DNA of 64,000 nt from Aequorivita iocasae (lineage in GTDB: Bacteria; Bacteroidota; Bacteroidia; Flavobacteriales; Flavobacteriaceae): contig NZ_CP068439.1 in assembly GCF_016757735.1 (NCBI RefSeq), positions 2,940,001 to 3,004,000 of the forward strand. The letters are read 5' to 3'. Position numbers and translations under genes: made by a program. Of the stretch, positions 53,719 to 62,212 are shown piece after piece (within the stretch, counting starts at the first letter, position 1; every line of letters begins with the position of its first letter). Below the pieces are notes generated by a model. That model saw only the letters and a list, made by a program, of their open reading frames with translations. It was not told the DNA's origin and did not search any database.

Positions 53719-55419
53719 ATGCAGCAGATTGATTGGATTGTTTTAATCGGGACCCTTCTCTTTATCGTGCTTTACGGCACCTGGAAATCACGCCAGCAAA
53801 AGGACGTTGGTGATTATTTAAAAGGCGGAAACACAGCGCATTGGTGGACTATTGGGCTGAGTGTTATGGCTACCCAGGCCAGCGCCATCACCTTTCTATC
53901 CACCCCCGGACAAGCCTTTCACGACGGAATGGGCTTTGTACAATTCTATTTTGGATTGCCCATTGCGATGGTAATTATCTGTTTGGTTTTTATCCCGATT
54001 TATCATAAACTCAACGTTTACACTGCTTATGAATATTTAGAAAGCCGTTTCGACAAAAAAACACGGACACTTACTGCAATCCTATTTTTGATACAGCGTG
54101 GTTTAGCCTGCGGCATCACCATTTTTGCACCCTCCATCATACTTTCAGCTGTATTGGGTTGGAATTTAATTTATTTGAATATCATCATAGGTGTTCTTGT
54201 GATTATCTATACCGTGAGCGGCGGCACAAAGGCCGTGAGCGTTACCCAAAAACAGCAAATGGCTGTTATTTTCTTCGGAATGTTGATTGCTTTTCTTTTA
54301 ATTCTCAATTATCTTCCACTTGATATTTCGTTTTCCAAAGCACTTGAAATTGCAGGTGCCAATGGCAAAATGGACATCCTCGATTTTTCTTTTGATTTTG
54401 ATAACCGCTATACTTTTTGGAGCGGAATTATTGGCGGATCATTTCTGGCCCTCTCCTATTTTGGTACAGACCAAAGCCAAGTGCAGCGCTATCTTTCCGG
54501 AAGAAGCGTCAAGCAAAGCCAAATGGGCTTAATTATGAACGGCTTGCTAAAAGTACCAATGCAATTTTTCATATTGCTTGTGGGAATTATGGTTTTTGTT
54601 TTTTATCAATTCAACAGTTCCCCTTTGCACTTTAACCCAGCTGCGGTAAAAGATGTAAAAAAATCTGAATATGCAGGGGAATACAAAGCTTTGGAAGTAC
54701 AAAAAGAAGCCATTGATAAAGAATTGGCAGCAACGCAAATAAGTTATTCCAAAGCGGAAAGCGATGCCGCCAAACAAACCTTGGCTCAAGAAATTAAATC
54801 TCTTAACAGCACCGAAAAACAGTTGCGGGAACGGTCGGTAGCCGTAATCAAAAAAGCAAATCCAAATGCGGAGACCAACGATAAGGATTACGTTTTTATC
54901 CACTTTATTCTCAACAACCTTCCGCGGGGGTTGATTGGTTTGCTCTTGGCCGTCATTTTGAGTGCTGCAATGTCCTCCACTGCTTCCGAATTAAATGCTT
55001 TGGGCAGCACAACGACCATTGATCTTTACAAACGTAACGTGCCGGGCAAACGTGAAAGGCATTATGTGGCTGCTTCGCGTGGGTTTACCCTTTTATGGGG
55101 AATTATTGCCATTGTTGTTGCCTGTACCGCAAATTTATTCGATAACCTTATTCAGCTTGTAAACATTATCGGTTCCATTTTCTACGGAAATGTTCTGGGT
55201 ATATTTCTTCTCGCCTTTTTTATAAAATATGTACGCAGCAAAGCGGTTTTCATCGCAGCACTCATCACCCAGATAATCATTATCTATTTTTGGTATATAG
55301 ACCTTATGCCTTATCTGTGGCTAAATTTGGTGGGTTGTGTTTTGGTAATGGCGATTGCGGTTTTGTTGCAGGTTTTATTGCCGAAAAATGACAATTCGGA
55401 AGAAATCATTTTAGAATAA
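53719..55419 (+). CDS. sodium:solute symporter (SSS family)
   Basis: 566 residues, 13-14 transmembrane helices. IDWIVLIGTLLFIVLYGTWKSRQ then GDYLKGGNTAHWWTIGLSVMATQASAITFLSTPGQAF is the TM1-2 sodium-site region, and ALSYFGTDQSQVQRYLSGRSVKQSQMG is the SSS signature. Between about residues 305 and 385 there is a long charged, helical cytosolic insert (KALEVQKEAIDKELAATQ, then TLAQEIKSLNSTEKQLRE), followed by NLPRGLIGLLLAVILSAAMSST. The solute is not predictable, but linkage to the secreted PIG-L deacetylase suggests an amino-sugar or sialic-acid-like product. Confidence 0.9.
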   Translation: MQQIDWIVLIGTLLFIVLYGTWKSRQQKDVGDYLKGGNTAHWWTIGLSVMATQASAITFLSTPGQAFHDGMGFVQFYFGLPIAMVIICLVFIPIYHKLNVYTAYEYLESRFDKKTRTLTAILFLIQRGLACGITIFAPSIILSAVLGWNLIYLNIIIGVLVIIYTVSGGTKAVSVTQKQQMAVIFFGMLIAFLLILNYLPLDISFSKALEIAGANGKMDILDFSFDFDNRYTFWSGIIGGSFLALSYFGTDQSQVQRYLSGRSVKQSQMGLIMNGLLKVPMQFFILLVGIMVFVFYQFNSSPLHFNPAAVKDVKKSEYAGEYKALEVQKEAIDKELAATQISYSKAESDAAKQTLAQEIKSLNSTEKQLRERSVAVIKKANPNAETNDKDYVFIHFILNNLPRGLIGLLLAVILSAAMSSTASELNALGSTTTIDLYKRNVPGKRERHYVAASRGFTLLWGIIAIVVACTANLFDNLIQLVNIIGSIFYGNVLGIFLLAFFIKYVRSKAVFIAALITQIIIIYFWYIDLMPYLWLNLVGCVLVMAIAVLLQVLLPKNDNSEEIILE

Positions 55420-55488
55420 GTGTAAAATCCACCATTGGATGTACGAATATTTAAGTAGAATTATTCGTGTATTCGTGGCAAAAATGCT

Positions 55489-56532
55489 TTATCTCCTAAA
55501 TAACAACTTCGAAATACGATTGTTTCCCGAAGCAAAAGCAAGGCTATCATTTACAAACTCAATAGCAAAAAAACCTTCTTTTGAAAGTTGTTTCCAATTC
55601 TTTCCTCCATCGCCGCTAAAGGAAATTCCAGGTGAGCCGATTGCAACAATCCCCTGCCCTTCCGTTCCGGGAATAAATTTTACAGAAGATCGATACCCCG
55701 GTTCTTTTCCGTTGGAAATCAATTTCCACGTTTTACCGCCATTTTTGGTTATGGCTTTGTTTCCTTCATTAAATGATTTGTCTTCCCAATTTCCACCGAA
55801 AATGACTCCATGCCTTTCATCCCTAAAATCAATACTATAAATGCCCGTCATCGCTTTGCCCTGAACAATTGGCGTGTCAAAAACTTCCCAACTTTTTCCT
55901 TTATCGGCTGTGTGCATTACCCGCGATTTTCTTCCGCCCGTGGCTACCCAGGCATTATCGCCAAAAATGGCAATATTGCTATTACTTGCCGCAAAGGCAG
56001 CTTCGCCTTTTTCAACCTTGGGAAGGTTTTCGCACGGCAGTTTTTTCCAAGTATTTCCACCATCACGGGTTATGATTACAGACATACAATTTTCAAGGGG
56101 ATCGCCAATAGCAATGCCTTCGTTTTCATTCCAAAATTTCATGGAATCGTAAAAAACATTCTCGCCTTTTTCGGTGTAAACTTCTTCAATATTTGTTGCT
56201 TCGGTACCGTTAAAGCCAATTTTATAAAGGACGGCCGGATTGGCAATACTCAAAACAAATACAGCTTCCTTTGTGGTTGCGATGGAACGAAAATGCAGCA
56301 ACGAATCGCCGTATTTTATAATTGCCAATTTGGGAGTATCGCCATCAATCAACCCTACCTTGCCCTTATCTGCTGCAAACCAAACCCTATTTTCATCCAA
56401 GGGTTGAATGGCACGAATACTCAAACTATCAATAAAGACGGGCGTGATTTGAACAGAATTGATTTCAATTTCAGTTTTCTTTTCACAAGAAAAAAGTAGC
56501 ACTGTGGCAAAGATGGCAATTACAAAACGCAT
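55489..56532 (-). CDS. YCF48/BNR-repeat beta-propeller lipoprotein
   Basis: 347 residues from ATG 56532; longer starts run into the repetitive intergenic region. Lipobox ATVLLFSC. The body contains sialidase/YCF48-type repeats: ITRDGGNTWKKL, HTADKGKSWEVF, ITKNGGKTWKLI and FSGDGGKNWKQL (the Asp-box-like xxDGGxTW). These form a propeller without the catalytic residues of a sialidase, so it is a structural/assembly factor-like protein of unknown partner. Convergent with the symporter gene. Confidence 0.85.
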   Translation of the reverse strand: MRFVIAIFATVLLFSCEKKTEIEINSVQITPVFIDSLSIRAIQPLDENRVWFAADKGKVGLIDGDTPKLAIIKYGDSLLHFRSIATTKEAVFVLSIANPAVLYKIGFNGTEATNIEEVYTEKGENVFYDSMKFWNENEGIAIGDPLENCMSVIITRDGGNTWKKLPCENLPKVEKGEAAFAASNSNIAIFGDNAWVATGGRKSRVMHTADKGKSWEVFDTPIVQGKAMTGIYSIDFRDERHGVIFGGNWEDKSFNEGNKAITKNGGKTWKLISNGKEPGYRSSVKFIPGTEGQGIVAIGSPGISFSGDGGKNWKQLSKEGFFAIEFVNDSLAFASGNNRISKLLFRR

Positions 56533-56612
56533 AATTTTTTTTTCTTCAAAAGTAACCATTCTAAAATTCCAAATAACAAATTCCAAATCACAAATCACAA
56601 TTGAGTACCAAC

Positions 56613-56638
56613 TGTCAGTCTGAGCGCAGTCGAAGACC
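56613..56638. repeat. dispersed palindromic repeat, intergenic copy
   Basis: TGTCAGTCTGAGCGCAGTCG is followed by AAGACC: the core CTGAGCGCAGTCGAAG (56620-56635) is identical to the copy inside purL, and the GTCT/AGAC arms can pair. It lies in the 237-nt gap upstream of the RsmB-type gene, in a low-complexity stretch rich in AAATTCCAAAT-like and TTTCGTATTT-like repeats; a TACCTTTG -7 follows at 56743-56750. Confidence 0.85.
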
Positions 56639-56769
56639 CCAATTTCAAATCACAATCGTAAATTGTATTTCGTATTTCCTCATTTCATATTTCCAATTTT
56701 ACACGTATCTCCCATTTCGTATTTAGTAAATCAAAATTGTGATACCTTTGCAACCAATTAAACATAATA

Positions 56770-57981
56770 ATGAAATTACACAGAAATTTAGTATTCGCAA
56801 CCATAGATTCCCTTCACTTGATTTTTAACGAAAACAAGCAGGCAGACAAGGTTCTGAAAAATACTTTGAAACGCGATAAGCGCTGGGGTGCCCGCGACCG
56901 TGCTTTTATAGCCGAAACTACCTACGATATTGTACGCTGGAAACGTTTGTACGCCGAGATTGCCGAAGTTCGTGAACCCTTTGACCGTCCAAATCTTTTC
57001 AGGTTATTTACTGTTTGGGCAACCTTGAACGGAATTGCAATCCCACCATGGAAACAATTTGAAGACACCCCAACCCGCAGGATTAAGGGGAAGTTTGACG
57101 AACTTTCAAAAATCAGAAAATACCGCGAATCCATTCCCGATTGGTTAGATGAATTGGGGCAGAAAGAATTGGGCAAAAAGTGGGATAAGGAAATTGCTGC
57201 GCTAAACCAACAGGCCGATGTGGTCTTGCGCGTTAACACCCTAAAAACCACTGTTGAAAAACTTCAAAATGAATTGGCCGATCTCGAAATTGAAACCGAG
57301 ATTTTAAAAGGATATCCCGATGCTTTAAAGTTGAAGGAGCGAGCAAACGTGTTCACCACCGATGCCTTTAAAAATGGCTTGTTTGAAGTGCAGGACGCCT
57401 CTTCACAGAAAGTGGCGGAAATGCTCGATCCTAAACCTGGAATGCGCGTAATAGATGCCTGTGCCGGAGCTGGCGGAAAAAGCCTCCACATTGCCACAAT
57501 GATGGAAAACAAAGGGCAATTGATTGCAATGGACATCTATGAAAACAAGCTGAACGAGCTGAAACGCCGTGCAAGACGTAACGATATTTTTAATATTGAA
57601 ACCCGCGTGATCGATTCTACGAAGGTGATAAAAAAATTAATCGATAAAGCCGATAAGGTTTTGATTGACGCGCCTTGCTCCGGATTGGGTGTTTTAAAGA
57701 GAAATCCCGATGCCAAATGGAAACTTCAACCTGAATTTCTGGACAACATTCGCGCAACACAAAAGGAATTGCTTAACAGTTACTCACGTATGGTAAAACC
57801 CGGCGGACAATTGGTTTATGCAACCTGCTCCATCCTTCCCTCGGAAAACGAGATGCAAGTAAAAGCATTTTTAGCGCGCGAGGAAGGAAAGGATTTTTCA
57901 CTATTAAATGAAGAAAAAATAATGCCCAGCAAAAGCGGATTTGATGGATTTTATATTTCTTTGCTGCAAAAAAAAGATTAA
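56770..57981 (+). CDS. RsmB/NOP2-type rRNA (cytosine-C5) methyltransferase
   Basis: 403 residues. An N-terminal helical RsmB-like domain (LKRDKRWGARDRAFIAETTYDIVRWKRL), then the SAM-binding site RVIDACAGAGGKSLHIA (residues 227-243), the catalytic pair Cys303 (DAPCSGLG) and Cys353 (ATCSILPSEN), and the basic RRARRNDIF loop. Members methylate C5 of a cytosine in 16S rRNA using a two-Cys mechanism. The exact site cannot be told from sequence; RsmB is the closest E. coli type, but the usual NusB domain is not obvious. Monocistronic with a 237-nt leader region. Confidence 0.9.
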   Translation: MKLHRNLVFATIDSLHLIFNENKQADKVLKNTLKRDKRWGARDRAFIAETTYDIVRWKRLYAEIAEVREPFDRPNLFRLFTVWATLNGIAIPPWKQFEDTPTRRIKGKFDELSKIRKYRESIPDWLDELGQKELGKKWDKEIAALNQQADVVLRVNTLKTTVEKLQNELADLEIETEILKGYPDALKLKERANVFTTDAFKNGLFEVQDASSQKVAEMLDPKPGMRVIDACAGAGGKSLHIATMMENKGQLIAMDIYENKLNELKRRARRNDIFNIETRVIDSTKVIKKLIDKADKVLIDAPCSGLGVLKRNPDAKWKLQPEFLDNIRATQKELLNSYSRMVKPGGQLVYATCSILPSENEMQVKAFLAREEGKDFSLLNEEKIMPSKSGFDGFYISLLQKKD

Positions 57982-58001
57982 TATCAAAACACAATTAAAA
58001 A

Positions 58002-59045
58002 ATGAACAAAATATTTACCCTATTTCTTTTATTAAGCCTACAAACCCTTTTTGCCCAACAGCCTTATTATGACGATGTTAATCTTTCCTTGACCGGACAA
58101 GACTTATATTTTGCGCTGCAACAAAAAATTGAAAATGCAAGCACATCCTTCAATTATGGCGATACGCGCGATTCCATGAAAATTACGGATGAAGATCCCG
58201 AAAACAATAACAATGTTTTATTGCTTTACGGGTATGATGATACTGGAAGCTGCACTACAGACCGAAGCCGTGACAAGGATGATTTTGGAGGTGGCAGTTG
58301 TCAATACAACCGTGAGCATACTTTTGCCCGATCAAACGCAAATCCTTCAATGGGAAATGTAGATAATGGAACTACAGGAATTGGCGCCGACCCACAAAAT
58401 ATTCGACCCACCGACCAACAAATGAACAACAACCGCGGAAGCAAAAAATTTGCTGCCGGATCTGGAAATGCCGGCAATGTGGGTAGCGGAAATTGGTTCC
58501 CTGGTGATGAGTGGAAAGGTGATGTGGCAAGAATAATGATGTATATGTACACCAGATATGGCGATCGTTGCAATCCCTCTTTAAATGGAACTGGGGCACT
58601 ACAGGGCTCCACAGAAATGTTACAAATTTATTTACAATGGAATGCCGAAGATCCTGTTACAGATTTTGAAGACCAACGAAACCCCCATTTGGAAACCGTG
58701 TACGGAAATCGCAATCCTTTTATAGACAATCCATATTTGGCAACACTTATTTGGGGAGGCCCCGTGGCGGAAGATCGCTGGGGTTTAATGGGAACCGAAG
58801 AATTAATAGCTGAAAATATTTCAATATATCCAAACCCAACTTCTGAAATTATTTGGATTAAGGACAATACTTCTTTTTCAGTCGATCATTATTCAGTCTT
58901 TGATGTTTCAGGAAGACGAATATTGTTTAATACGTTCAATGCTTCTGAAAAGAAAGTAGATGTTTCTAATCTCAATAGCGGGGTTTATCTTTTGGAACTG
59001 GTTTCTTCAGAAAGAAAAATTACCAAAAAAATTATGGTGCAATAA
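58002..59045 (+). CDS. secreted endonuclease I with T9SS sorting domain
   Basis: 347 residues: signal peptide FTLFLLLSLQTLFA, then the EndA/NucM nuclease fold. SCQYNREHTFARSNANP holds the catalytic His of the H-N-H-like site, and DPQNIRPTDQQMNNNRGS continues the Mg-binding region. From about residue 270 the sequence ENISIYPNPTSEIIWIK, then LNSGVYLLELVSSERKITKKIMVQ is a complete type IX secretion C-terminal domain. The protein should be exported and either released or attached to the cell surface, degrading environmental DNA. Its stop leads directly to a strong terminator. Confidence 0.92.
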   Translation: MNKIFTLFLLLSLQTLFAQQPYYDDVNLSLTGQDLYFALQQKIENASTSFNYGDTRDSMKITDEDPENNNNVLLLYGYDDTGSCTTDRSRDKDDFGGGSCQYNREHTFARSNANPSMGNVDNGTTGIGADPQNIRPTDQQMNNNRGSKKFAAGSGNAGNVGSGNWFPGDEWKGDVARIMMYMYTRYGDRCNPSLNGTGALQGSTEMLQIYLQWNAEDPVTDFEDQRNPHLETVYGNRNPFIDNPYLATLIWGGPVAEDRWGLMGTEELIAENISIYPNPTSEIIWIKDNTSFSVDHYSVFDVSGRRILFNTFNASEKKVDVSNLNSGVYLLELVSSERKITKKIMVQ

Positions 59046-59062
59046 ATAAATTGAACACTATA

Positions 59063-59090
59063 GAAAGAGCGGGCAATGCCCGCTCTTTTC
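59063..59090. terminator. bidirectional terminator between the two T9SS cargo genes
   Basis: GAAAGAGCGGGCA (59063-59075) and TGCCCGCTCTTTT (59077-59089) form a perfect stem of more than 10 bp. Convergent genes end on both sides. Confidence 0.9.
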
Positions 59091-59117
59091 ATTTTAGGAT
59101 TATATCAACTTATAAAT

Positions 59118-62036
59118 TTACTTTACAATAATTCGTGCCGTTTTAAACGACTTGGTGTTTTGGCCCCCTATTCTTACGAGATAAACCCCACTTGGCACTT
59201 CACCCATATCAAGTTTTGCTTTAAAGCAATCGCCCATCTTATCTAGCATCTTTACTTTAAGTTGTTGCCCTAGCATATTATAAATGGCCAAATAAGCCTT
59301 ACCCTCATAGGCCGTTATAAAATTTACTTCAAAGTTCTTGTTGTTTTCTGAAGTAATTATCAAATCACCTTTGCTGATTGAAAAATCGTTTACGCCCAGC
59401 GTTCCAATATTTGCGGTGTAATCTTCGGTTTCCCCGAAATCAGTTTCTTCACAAGCATCTGCCGGTACAGGGCCATTCCAATTGGTCTTTGCGCGCATAC
59501 GGTGTGGACCAGTAGCTGCTCCTGCTGGCACAACCAAGTCCATGGTTACTGTATAGGTTCCCTGACCTTGACCGGAAGCAATCTCTACATTGTCAACCAC
59601 CACTTCGTTAGGAGAAAATGTGGAATCATCATTAAAATCAATCCAAACTTTCACAAATTGATCGCCATACCCTGTGGTTACTGTCAGTTCATTTGTACTG
59701 TCTGGAGCTAAGTTAGCAACCAGGTTTGTGAAATCGCCATAACCCTCGCAAGCTGATGCATTATTTATTTCGGCCACTGCGAATAACTGAAACCCATCTC
59801 CAACAGAACAATCAATTACAGGCTGGCATAAAATGTTTTCTACATCAGTTGTAACGGAGTCATTGGCTGCATTGAGATCACTCGCTAAAGCAGTTGAAAC
59901 GGTTACGGTATAAACTCCCAATGCTGTAAAATCAGCAGTTTGTGTAAAGCTATAGCTCACCTCTTCCTCGGAATCAATTGGGCCTGCAAAAGTCTCAATT
60001 ACAGGTGCACCACCATTGATGACATATTGTATATCAAAGTTTGACTGCGTATTGGCTCCAAAGTTTTTTATTGTTGCCGTGATAGTTTCGTTACCCAAAC
60101 CAGAACTCGAAACTGGCGCTGTTATTTCTATTGCTCCCACGTCATTTGTCAAAAGATGGGTAACTTCTTTTGTGAATTGATCATTCGCAGGAAACTCATC
60201 TCCAGAGAGGTTTGATTTTACTTGAATGGTGTATGTTTGCCCAGAGTTTGACAAGTCAACTGTTTGCGAAAAAGTATAGTTTGCGGTAGCACCTGCCGCT
60301 ATGCTACCAGAAAAGGTTTCCGTTGCTATTAAATTTCCATCCACACGTAGTTCCAAAGGAATATTTGCTTGGGTCGCAGTTCCGAAATTACGAATGCTTA
60401 CCGCCACTGTTTCAGCATTTGTTAGAATTCCGTTTTCGGGTTGAATTAGCGCATTGACACCTACGTCATTGGCAAAACCTCCAGATAAGGTAAATGCAGC
60501 AATTTGTGTTCTCCAGTTATTGTCCGAAGAAAAATATTCTGCAGTATGCCAAAACGTAAAGTTGTTAGGATCTAAAGTTAAATGGGAATAGTCACCAAAC
60601 CTATTGGTGAAAGTCTGAACACCCGCACCGGGAACAATTTCAGTTTCGGCCACCGTCATTTGACCCAATGGATCCCCATCAAATCTACCCGTGTACCGTA
60701 TTCCCGCTTTTAGGGTGCCACTAGCTATGTTAAAGGCAAGGCCAATATTTCCTGCAGCGTCCATTCCCGCACTTCCCATAAAGCGACTGTTTCCATCGGC
60801 AGGTGCATAAGTGCCTTCCTGAAATATGGACCAAGGGTTTGAGGCATCATTCCGAAGTTCAATCCAGCGAATACCCGATGTGTCATTGCCATCAATATCG
60901 GTATTAAAGGTTATTACCCAGCTATTGTGATCGGCAAAGCTTCTGTAGTTTGGCGCATAAGAAATAACACCGCCAATCATATCAATTTTTTGGCTAGTAC
61001 CAGGCTGTTGTACATCACCTGTTCCAAATGGTGCAAATACTGAATTAAATGGCGCAGTGGGTATTTCTAAGGGAGCAGAAATTGTAGAGTTGCTTGTTGT
61101 AACCCAATCCAGTTCAATTTCCCATACTTTTAAATGATCAAAAGTAACCCCCGACCATCCATCATCCTGAAGGTAAGTTACATATCCAGGAACATCGGCG
61201 GGATAATTTGTCCCCAATAGGTTTGCTGGCTCCGGACTTAAAACCGTATTGGTATTCTGGGTTGCGCCAGGAAGTGGGAAGCCCACAATCTTTGGGCTGG
61301 CGCCACCTGCCAGCATTACATCTCTTTCTACCGCATAAACCTTATTTGTGGTTCCAATATTGGCAGTAAGGTAATACGCGTCGTGCCATACGCTATAATG
61401 AGGATAATCCGGAAAACTCCCGAAAGTATACTGATACACATTATAGGCGCCTGTGGGGTCATTGGTTTCAGAAACACCTATGGCTAGCGAATTATTCAAC
61501 GAACCAAATTGACTCACAAACCATCGATCTGCCAGTTGATCATAAAGCACAATGGGATCTCCGGAATTTGTGCCAATGCCTAAAAATGTTCCCAAAGCAA
61601 CAGGACCAACAACAAGGTTACCAGTTTTATCAAAAATCTTTACGATCGAATTAACAGCGTGAACGTAATGGTTTGGTCCCACTGCTCCTGTAGGATCGGG
61701 CGGAACAAAACCCGACTCGGAGGAAGAGGCACCAATAAAATTTTGTTCAATTGCCCTAGTCTGGATATTTCCCAAGTTCTTTTGAACTGTTTGGTCTATA
61801 CCTAAAGGCAAGGCATTTTCATTAACTTGTTCATGGTAGCGCGAACCGTTTTGTACAATACGGATTTCCTTAACGGTTTGGTCAAAGTTTTCTTCTTGAA
61901 GGGCAAAATCCCTTAAAGGGATTGTTTTCTTAATAAAAGTGCCTACAATAACCTCATCCGGCGGAAAAGTTTCCTGAGAGTATGCTCCCAATCCAAACAG
62001 CATACAGGTTACAATTAGTAATTTTTTTAGTTTCAT
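59118..62036 (-). CDS. large T9SS cargo protein with CARDB-like and GEVED domains
   Basis: 972 residues. Signal peptide KKLLIVTCMLFGLGAYS, then a ~450-residue propeller-like part (DPTGAVGPNHYVHAVNSIVKIFDKTG, DPIVLYDQLADRWFVSQF, FPDYPHYSVWHDAYYLT, NRFGDYSHLTLDPNNFTFWHTAEYF), two CARDB-like Ig domains (from NDVGVNALIQPENG and NDVGAIEITAPVSSSG), a GEVED domain (FVKVWIDFNDDSTFSPNE... GETEDYT) and the sorting domain ending GVYLVRIGGQNTKSFKTARIIVK. This architecture suggests an adhesin or surface-associated protein rather than an enzyme. Convergent with the nuclease gene; both use type IX secretion. Confidence 0.88.
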   Translation of the reverse strand: MKLKKLLIVTCMLFGLGAYSQETFPPDEVIVGTFIKKTIPLRDFALQEENFDQTVKEIRIVQNGSRYHEQVNENALPLGIDQTVQKNLGNIQTRAIEQNFIGASSSESGFVPPDPTGAVGPNHYVHAVNSIVKIFDKTGNLVVGPVALGTFLGIGTNSGDPIVLYDQLADRWFVSQFGSLNNSLAIGVSETNDPTGAYNVYQYTFGSFPDYPHYSVWHDAYYLTANIGTTNKVYAVERDVMLAGGASPKIVGFPLPGATQNTNTVLSPEPANLLGTNYPADVPGYVTYLQDDGWSGVTFDHLKVWEIELDWVTTSNSTISAPLEIPTAPFNSVFAPFGTGDVQQPGTSQKIDMIGGVISYAPNYRSFADHNSWVITFNTDIDGNDTSGIRWIELRNDASNPWSIFQEGTYAPADGNSRFMGSAGMDAAGNIGLAFNIASGTLKAGIRYTGRFDGDPLGQMTVAETEIVPGAGVQTFTNRFGDYSHLTLDPNNFTFWHTAEYFSSDNNWRTQIAAFTLSGGFANDVGVNALIQPENGILTNAETVAVSIRNFGTATQANIPLELRVDGNLIATETFSGSIAAGATANYTFSQTVDLSNSGQTYTIQVKSNLSGDEFPANDQFTKEVTHLLTNDVGAIEITAPVSSSGLGNETITATIKNFGANTQSNFDIQYVINGGAPVIETFAGPIDSEEEVSYSFTQTADFTALGVYTVTVSTALASDLNAANDSVTTDVENILCQPVIDCSVGDGFQLFAVAEINNASACEGYGDFTNLVANLAPDSTNELTVTTGYGDQFVKVWIDFNDDSTFSPNEVVVDNVEIASGQGQGTYTVTMDLVVPAGAATGPHRMRAKTNWNGPVPADACEETDFGETEDYTANIGTLGVNDFSISKGDLIITSENNKNFEVNFITAYEGKAYLAIYNMLGQQLKVKMLDKMGDCFKAKLDMGEVPSGVYLVRIGGQNTKSFKTARIIVK

Positions 62037-62212
62037 GGTATGTATTTAAAAAATTGATGATGAAAGGTAAGACATATTACTTAAAATTTAATTGTTAATA
62101 ACCAGAAGTTTACTATAAAATGATAACTCAGAAATCTTACATTTTTATGTGATTAAAAATCCTTCAAATTTGGTTATCTTTGAACCTTCTAAAACACCAA
62201 ATATTCAATAGG

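Noticed and set aside
55810-56499. A 229-codon frame on the plus strand
   Set aside because: It is antisense to the YCF48-like lipoprotein, which has a lipobox and repeated GGxTW motifs; the plus frame has no recognisable domain and overlaps completely.
56533-56769. An RNA gene in the 237-nt repetitive gap upstream of the RsmB-type gene
   Set aside because: The sequence is low-complexity A/T-rich, with one dispersed repeat and a promoter; no tRNA-like or long stable fold is visible by eye.
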